The notes beneath the pieces were generated by a model. That model saw only the letters and a program-made list of their open reading frames with translations. It searched no databases and was not told where the DNA came from. A DNA stretch of 19,065 nt from CBDFHV01 sp965247705. GTDB lineage: Bacteria > Pseudomonadota > Alphaproteobacteria > Rhodospirillales > CAMCUA01. Location of the stretch: the NCBI GenBank assembly GCA_965247705.1, contig CBDFHV010000027.1, positions 1 through 19,065 of the forward strand. Direction: 5' to 3'. A program made the position numbers and the translations under genes. Shown here in pieces: positions 15,627-19,065 of this stretch. The first letter of the stretch is position 1. Each line of letters opens with the position of its first letter.

Positions 15627-15820
15627 TAGGTTTCGGCCATGTCCCTATATCTATACGCCCGGCGACGCGAGACACCCGGGGCCAGACTTTGCGGCTTAAA
15701 CGGGACGCCCGGCGGCAGCTCAAGCTGCTGGCCCTGGATGAGGAGAAGACCGCCCACGACCTGCTGCTGGAGGCGGTCAACGACTTGTTCCAGAAGCACG
15801 GCAAGCCGCCGATAGCGTGA
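15617..15820 (+). CDS. small ribbon-helix-helix, antitoxin-like protein
   Basis: The C-terminal 44 residues (TLRLKRDARRQLKLLALDEE, then KTAHDLLLEAVNDLFQKHG) are a ribbon-helix-helix DNA-binding domain of the kind annotated as antitoxin-like or plasmid-partition-like: a strand with alternating Leu/Arg, a helix, a turn, and a second helix ending LFQKHGKPPIA. No toxin gene is adjacent, as is common for this solo family. The start is unclear. The only in-frame candidates are TTG 15617, which lies inside the 21-bp inverted repeat, and TTG 15689, which begins right at the strand. The 24 residues between them look unlike the family. The N terminus may have been lost or shifted. Confidence 0.6.
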   Translation: MNAIGFGHVPISIRPATRDTRGQTLRLKRDARRQLKLLALDEEKTAHDLLLEAVNDLFQKHGKPPIA

Positions 15821-15858
15821 GGGCGCGCTCGAGATGGGAGACCCTTGACATAACCGTC

Positions 15859-16510
15859 TCACCTGGCGGCCTTGACGCGGATGGTATTGGCGCGCGCTTC
15901 CAGTGTTTCCGCTTCGTCACCGCGCCCGATGTCGCGAAGCAAAGCGGCATAGTTTTCAAGGCTCATGGCCACGTGGGGGTGCTCTGACCCCAAGACCTTC
16001 TCAATGATCGCCAGGGAGCGCATGTAGAGCGGTTCCGCCTCGGCGTAGTTGCCCTGGGTGCTATACAGCAGCGCCAGGTTGTTGAGGCTCGTGGCCACGT
16101 GGGGGTGCTCCGGCCCCAAGGCCTTTTCCCGGATTGCCAGGGAGCGCTTGTGGAGTGGTTCGGCCTCGGCGTAGTTGCCCTGGGCATGGTACAGCGAAGA
16201 CCTTCTCAATGATCGCCAGGGAGCGCATGTAGAGCGGTTCCGCCTCGGCGTAGTTGCCCTGGAGGTGGTAAATCTCCGCCATATTGTTGAGGGTGGTCCC
16301 CAAGCGCGGGTCGTCGGACCCGAACGTCCCCGCCGCTTTCAGCGCCTGCGTGGTCCGCCGGAGGGCCTCGGCGTAGTTGCCTTGTTGGTATGCCGCCGCA
16401 GCGGCGCGAATGTGGCTTTCCCATAGCTCCGGTTGCGCATTGGCAGGCCCAAGCCACAGGAGCAACCCCAGCAGGCCCGCCATTAGACGAAGCGTGCTTC
16501 TCATTGTCAT
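15859..16510 (-). pseudogene. secreted kinesin-light-chain-like TPR protein, broken by a 47-bp repeat deletion
   Basis: The gene starts at ATG 16510 with a signal peptide (LRLMAGLLGLLLWLGPANAQ) and encodes 42-residue TPR units of the kinesin-light-chain type: QGNYAEAEPLYMRSLAIIEK, then VLGSEHPHVAMSLENYA. At the DNA level, the same unit position recurs at 16010, 16136 and 16215, that is 126 bp then 79 bp, so the third unit lacks 47 bp and the frame shifts. The product from ATG 16510 departs from the TPR pattern after LAIIEKVF. The downstream part (LYHAQGNYAEAEPLHKRS to the stop at 15859) is intact in the next frame. Repeat units one and three are almost identical at base level over about 65 bp, which fits a recombination event. 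The original role is unknown, perhaps periplasmic protein binding. Confidence 0.85.
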
Positions 16511-16531
16511 CGCTTTCGGCCCCCGTAAATT

Positions 16532-16582
16532 CGCTTGTAAGAAAAAGAGGACATAATTCTTACATCTCCGCCATTACAAGCG
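16532..16582. promoter_or_regulatory. nested inverted repeats upstream of the TPR gene
   Basis: CGCTTGTAA (16532-16540) is repeated inverted as TTACAAGCG (16574-16582), and inside it TGTAAGAA (16536-16543) is repeated inverted as TTCTTACA (16557-16564). They lie just upstream of the broken TPR gene and 220 bp from the divergent protease gene. They may be operator half-sites or alternative hairpins. The remaining 16583-16806 shows no gene or clear promoter. Confidence 0.4.
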
Positions 16583-16806
16583 GTGCGCGGGGGAAAGTTC
16601 GGTGCCTGGCCGTTCGCCTCCACGGCAGCGTATCACATGCCCCTGACGGCGGGGCGGATGGTGGCCCTCCTCCGCGGCGACGGCGGCAACGTGGCGTGCG
16701 TGTGCCGCTGTCATGGGCTCGCGTGTCGCGCCCGGCGATCCAGCCCCGGACGGGGAAACCAACCGCTTGTTCCCTCCCGCGGGCGCATTCCCTATCATCC
16801 ACCCTT

Positions 16807-17895
16807 ATGGCGTTAAGAAGGCTCATCGGGCTGGCGTTTCTGGTGCTGCTGTGCGCCGGGGCGGCGCGGGCGGACTACCCCGGCGCCTTGGACCTGATCA
16901 AGCGCGGCAATTTTTCGGCCGCTATCACGGCGCTTCGCGGCCCGGCGGATGCCGGCGATGCCCGGGCCCAGGTCTCCCTCGGCTTCATGTACGAATACGG
17001 GCGCGGCACGCCCCAGGACCTGGCCGCCGCCCTGCACTGGTACAAGAAGGCTGCCGATCAGGGCGACAAGAAGGGTGCCGCCGCCTACCGGCAGGTCATC
17101 GCCAAGATCGCCAAACGCCAGGAAAGCCCGCCGCCGCCCATCGTAACGCCGTCACCGCCCGCAGCTTCGTCTCCCCTGGCCAGCACCCGAACCCCGGCCG
17201 GCGCCCTGGGGCTGGAGGGGGCGAAGCAACTGGGCAATTCCATCGGCACGGCCTACTTCGTCAGTCGCCGGGGCCACCTGCTGACCAACCACCATGTGGT
17301 CAAGAATTGCCGGGACGTGCGGATTACCGGCCCCTCGGCGCCCCTGGCCATCGAGGGCCAACTCAGCGACGACCAGCGCCGCCCCGAGGTTGTGGCCATG
17401 GACGAACAGATCGACCTCGCCCTGCTGCACACGCGGGTCGCGGTTCTGGAGACCGTCTCCTTCAGGGCCGGACGGGGCGCTCGCCTGGGCGAGGATGTTT
17501 TGGTGGTCGGCTATCCCCTGCAGGGGTTCCTGTCTTCAGTCAACGTCACCAAGGGCTCGGTCAGCGCCATCGGGGGCCTGGGTAACGATCGCTTTCGCTT
17601 CCAGTTCACGGCGCCCATCCAGATCGGCAATTCCGGCGGCCCGGTGCTGGACCGGGGAGGCAAGCTGATGGGTATGGTGGTCGAAAAGCTGAACGCCCTG
17701 AAGATCGCCAAGATCACCGGCGACTTACCTCAGAACGTGAACTTCGCCATCCACGGCGCGGTGGCGCGGCTGTTTCTCGACGGACAGGGGGTCGAGTACG
17801 CAGTATCGCCGCCGGGCGACGATCGGGAACCCGAGGACGTCGCCACCCAAGCCCTGAAGTACACCGTCCACATGACCTGCGCGGCGTTTCGGTAG
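16807..17895 (+). CDS. secreted trypsin-like serine protease with N-terminal Sel1 repeat
   Basis: The 362-residue protein begins with a signal peptide (residues 1-22, RLIGLAFLVLLCAGAARA, cut before DYPGA). A Sel1-type TPR follows (about residues 52-87, AQVSLGFMYEYGRGTPQDLA, then ALHWYKKAADQGD). A Pro/Ser-rich linker (about 105-135) leads to a trypsin-like domain of the DegP/HtrA type. The triad is visible: His163 in LLTNHHVV, Asp203 in EQIDLALL, Ser276 in IGNSGGPV. No PDZ domain follows, unlike DegP. Periplasmic or extracellular proteolysis is expected; the Sel1 repeat may recruit a partner or substrate. ATG 16807 is chosen because it starts the signal peptide; a longer upstream open frame is not credible. 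It is divergent from the broken TPR gene. Confidence 0.9.
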   Translation: MALRRLIGLAFLVLLCAGAARADYPGALDLIKRGNFSAAITALRGPADAGDARAQVSLGFMYEYGRGTPQDLAAALHWYKKAADQGDKKGAAAYRQVIAKIAKRQESPPPPIVTPSPPAASSPLASTRTPAGALGLEGAKQLGNSIGTAYFVSRRGHLLTNHHVVKNCRDVRITGPSAPLAIEGQLSDDQRRPEVVAMDEQIDLALLHTRVAVLETVSFRAGRGARLGEDVLVVGYPLQGFLSSVNVTKGSVSAIGGLGNDRFRFQFTAPIQIGNSGGPVLDRGGKLMGMVVEKLNALKIAKITGDLPQNVNFAIHGAVARLFLDGQGVEYAVSPPGDDREPEDVATQALKYTVHMTCAAFR

Positions 17896-17925
17896 CCCCA
17901 GCCTCCGACCAAAATTAAACCGGGA

Positions 17926-17994
17926 CAGTATATAGTTTCGACGGGCCTCTCTCCTGTTCGAGGTCACGCCAATCAATAGAGAAACTATATACTG
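17926..17994. repeat. 14-bp perfect inverted repeat with 41-bp spacer
   Basis: CAGTATATAGTTTC (17926-17939) is repeated inverted as GAAACTATATACTG (17981-17994). The spacer holds a smaller GGCCTC/GAGGTC pairing. It lies 30 bp after the protease stop and ends where the insertion sequence probably begins. There is no T-run, so it is not an ordinary terminator; it may be a tiny MITE-like unit, an operator or the preferred target of the element next to it. Confidence 0.55.
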
Positions 17995-19065
17995 AGGCGG
18001 TTGCAAAACGGAAGTTTTGCATTGGATTTTCCGCTTTGAGCGGGTGATTTTGGTTTGTTGTCGAGGCGGCCGCAGGCCTTTTCCGGTATGTTGGATTTGC
18101 GAGAAACAACACCTGGAAAGGACTGCCGGCCATGCCTCTACGCGAGACGCTATCAGTTTATTGGCAGAGCCTTCAAGGCGAACTTTTTCCGGCGCTGGGG
18201 GAGGAGCTTGGGCCGCTCGGCGACCGCTATCGCGACCTGGTGACGGTGCTCGAGCTGGCGCGCATCGAGGCTTTCGTGCGGGACTGGCCGGGTGTGGTCG
18301 GGCGTCCGCGCAAGGACCGGGCGGCGCTGGCGCGGGGCTTTGTCGCCAAGGCGGTCTTCAACATCGCCCAAACCACCGTGCTGATCGAGCGCCTGGTGCT
18401 GGACAAGACCCTGCGGCGGCTGTGCGGCTGGACCCGGGCCGGCGCGGTTCCGAGCGCGGCGACGTTCTCGCGGGCCTTTGGCGAGTTCGCGGCGAGCGAT
18501 CTGCCCGGCCGTCTGCACGCGGCGGTGATCGCCAAGACCCAAGGGGCGCGCCTGGTCGGCCACATCGCCCGCGATGCCACCGCGATCGAGGCCCGCGAGC
18601 GGGCGCCGAAGAAGGCGAAACCCGAGGCCCGGCCAAAGCGCAAGCGTGGCCGGCCCAGGAAGGGCGAGGAACGGCCCAAGGCGCCCCCGGAGCGCCGCCG
18701 CCTGGAACGCCAAGGCGCGATGGGCCTACCTGAGATGCTGGCCGATCTGCCGCGGGCCTGCACCACCGGGGTCAAGCAGAACGCCAAGGGCTACCGCACC
18801 CATTGGATCGGCTACAAGCTGCACCTCGACGTGGCCGACGGCGACATCCCGATCGCCGCGCTGCTCACCTCGGCCAGCCTGCACGACAGCCAGGCGGCGA
18901 TCCCGCTGGCCACCATGACCGCCGCCCGGGTAACCAGCCTCTACGACCTGATGGACTCGGCCTACGACGCCCCGGAGATCAAGGCCCACAGCCGCGCCCT
19001 CGGCCATGTTCCCCTGATCGAGCCCCATCCGCGAACCAAACAGGGCAAGGAACAGCGCAAGGCCG
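17995..19065 (+). mobile_element. insertion sequence, left part (continues beyond window)
   Basis: The transposase gene at 18132 needs a left end upstream. GAGGCGGTTGCAAAAC around 17994-18009 looks like an insertion sequence terminus, and TGCAAAAC-GGAA-GTTTTGCA (18002-18021) forms a perfect 8-bp hairpin just inside. The exact end cannot be fixed because the right end is outside the window. Family by inference: IS5/IS1182-like. Confidence 0.6.
18132..19065 (+). CDS. DDE transposase, IS5/IS1182-like, 3' end outside window
   Basis: The frame is open from ATG 18132 to the end of the window (311 codons, no stop). AAGGA ten bases upstream serves as ribosome-binding site. The N-terminal part (GRPRKDRAALARGFVAKAVF, then LRRLCGWTRAGAVPSAATFS and RAFGEFA) is the DUF772-type domain of IS5/IS1182-related transposases. 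The first catalytic Asp is predicted at residue 148 (GHIARDATAIEAR) and the second at about residue 275 (YDLMDSAYDAPEI); the Glu would lie beyond the window. Residues 159-194 form a Lys/Arg/Pro-rich insertion containing KRGRPRKGEE, an AT-hook-like core. It catalyses cut-and-paste transposition of the element. It appears intact as far as seen, unlike several neighbouring genes. Confidence 0.85.
   Translation, partial: MPLRETLSVYWQSLQGELFPALGEELGPLGDRYRDLVTVLELARIEAFVRDWPGVVGRPRKDRAALARGFVAKAVFNIAQTTVLIERLVLDKTLRRLCGWTRAGAVPSAATFSRAFGEFAASDLPGRLHAAVIAKTQGARLVGHIARDATAIEARERAPKKAKPEARPKRKRGRPRKGEERPKAPPERRRLERQGAMGLPEMLADLPRACTTGVKQNAKGYRTHWIGYKLHLDVADGDIPIAALLTSASLHDSQAAIPLATMTAARVTSLYDLMDSAYDAPEIKAHSRALGHVPLIEPHPRTKQGKEQRKA

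Noticed and set aside
16390..16806. Upstream extension of the Sel1-trypsin protease frame
   Set aside because: The extension runs antisense through the TPR gene's signal region and lacks family similarity; the signal peptide begins at ATG 16807.

Overview
The window is GC-rich, densely packed bacterial chromosome and most resembles an alphaproteobacterium, probably Rhodospirillales-like. The clues are an rplM-rpsI operon whose uS9 carries the acidic N-terminal extension common in that class, an rpsI-argC neighbourhood, and three sRNA-like repeats that carry or resemble the TTTCCTCCCT box I remember from the alphaproteobacterial alpha-r8/MmgR family. The placement is inferred from protein and motif character only; no rRNA or tRNA gene is present.

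Layout. Positions 1-735 hold no convincing protein gene but contain three copies of an sRNA/terminator-like unit. Positions 736-3654 are housekeeping: a CoA-binding protein (minus strand), then rplM and rpsI with a clear promoter and terminator, then argC. From 3702 to 11069 come metabolic genes: a frameshifted FAD-dependent monooxygenase, a membrane-anchored penicillin-acylase-family hydrolase, a CaiB/BaiF CoA-transferase, a queuosine-precursor-type (VUT) transporter and a TTC38-like TPR protein.

From 11070 to 19065 the region is accessory and visibly rearranged. A short-chain dehydrogenase has a MITE-like element (about 257 bp between TA dinucleotides, with 33-bp imperfect terminal inverted repeats and two internal long hairpins) lying directly against its start codon. 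On the other side of the element is a 3' fragment of an amino-acid ABC transporter ATPase, cut off abruptly behind a nucleoside deaminase gene. Then come an MFS transporter, a DUF318/ArsP-type permease interrupted by one in-frame TAG, and an ArsR-type regulator, which together look like one metal/metalloid-type operon on the minus strand. A perfect 21-bp inverted repeat separates the regulator from a divergent ribbon-helix-helix protein. A secreted kinesin-light-chain-like TPR gene follows, broken by a 47-bp deletion inside its 126-bp repeats. Divergent from it is a secreted Sel1-trypsin fusion protease. The window ends inside an insertion sequence whose DDE transposase carries an AT-hook-like insert.

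Four genes are broken (frameshift, amber stop, repeat deletion, truncation) and two mobile elements occur in 19 kb, so the right half looks like an actively decaying or recombining region. Sequencing error could explain the single-base lesions but not the truncated ABC gene. I did not see a complete novel defence or mobile system. The most promising unexplained items are the MITE-like element, the sRNA triplet and the 21-bp palindrome.
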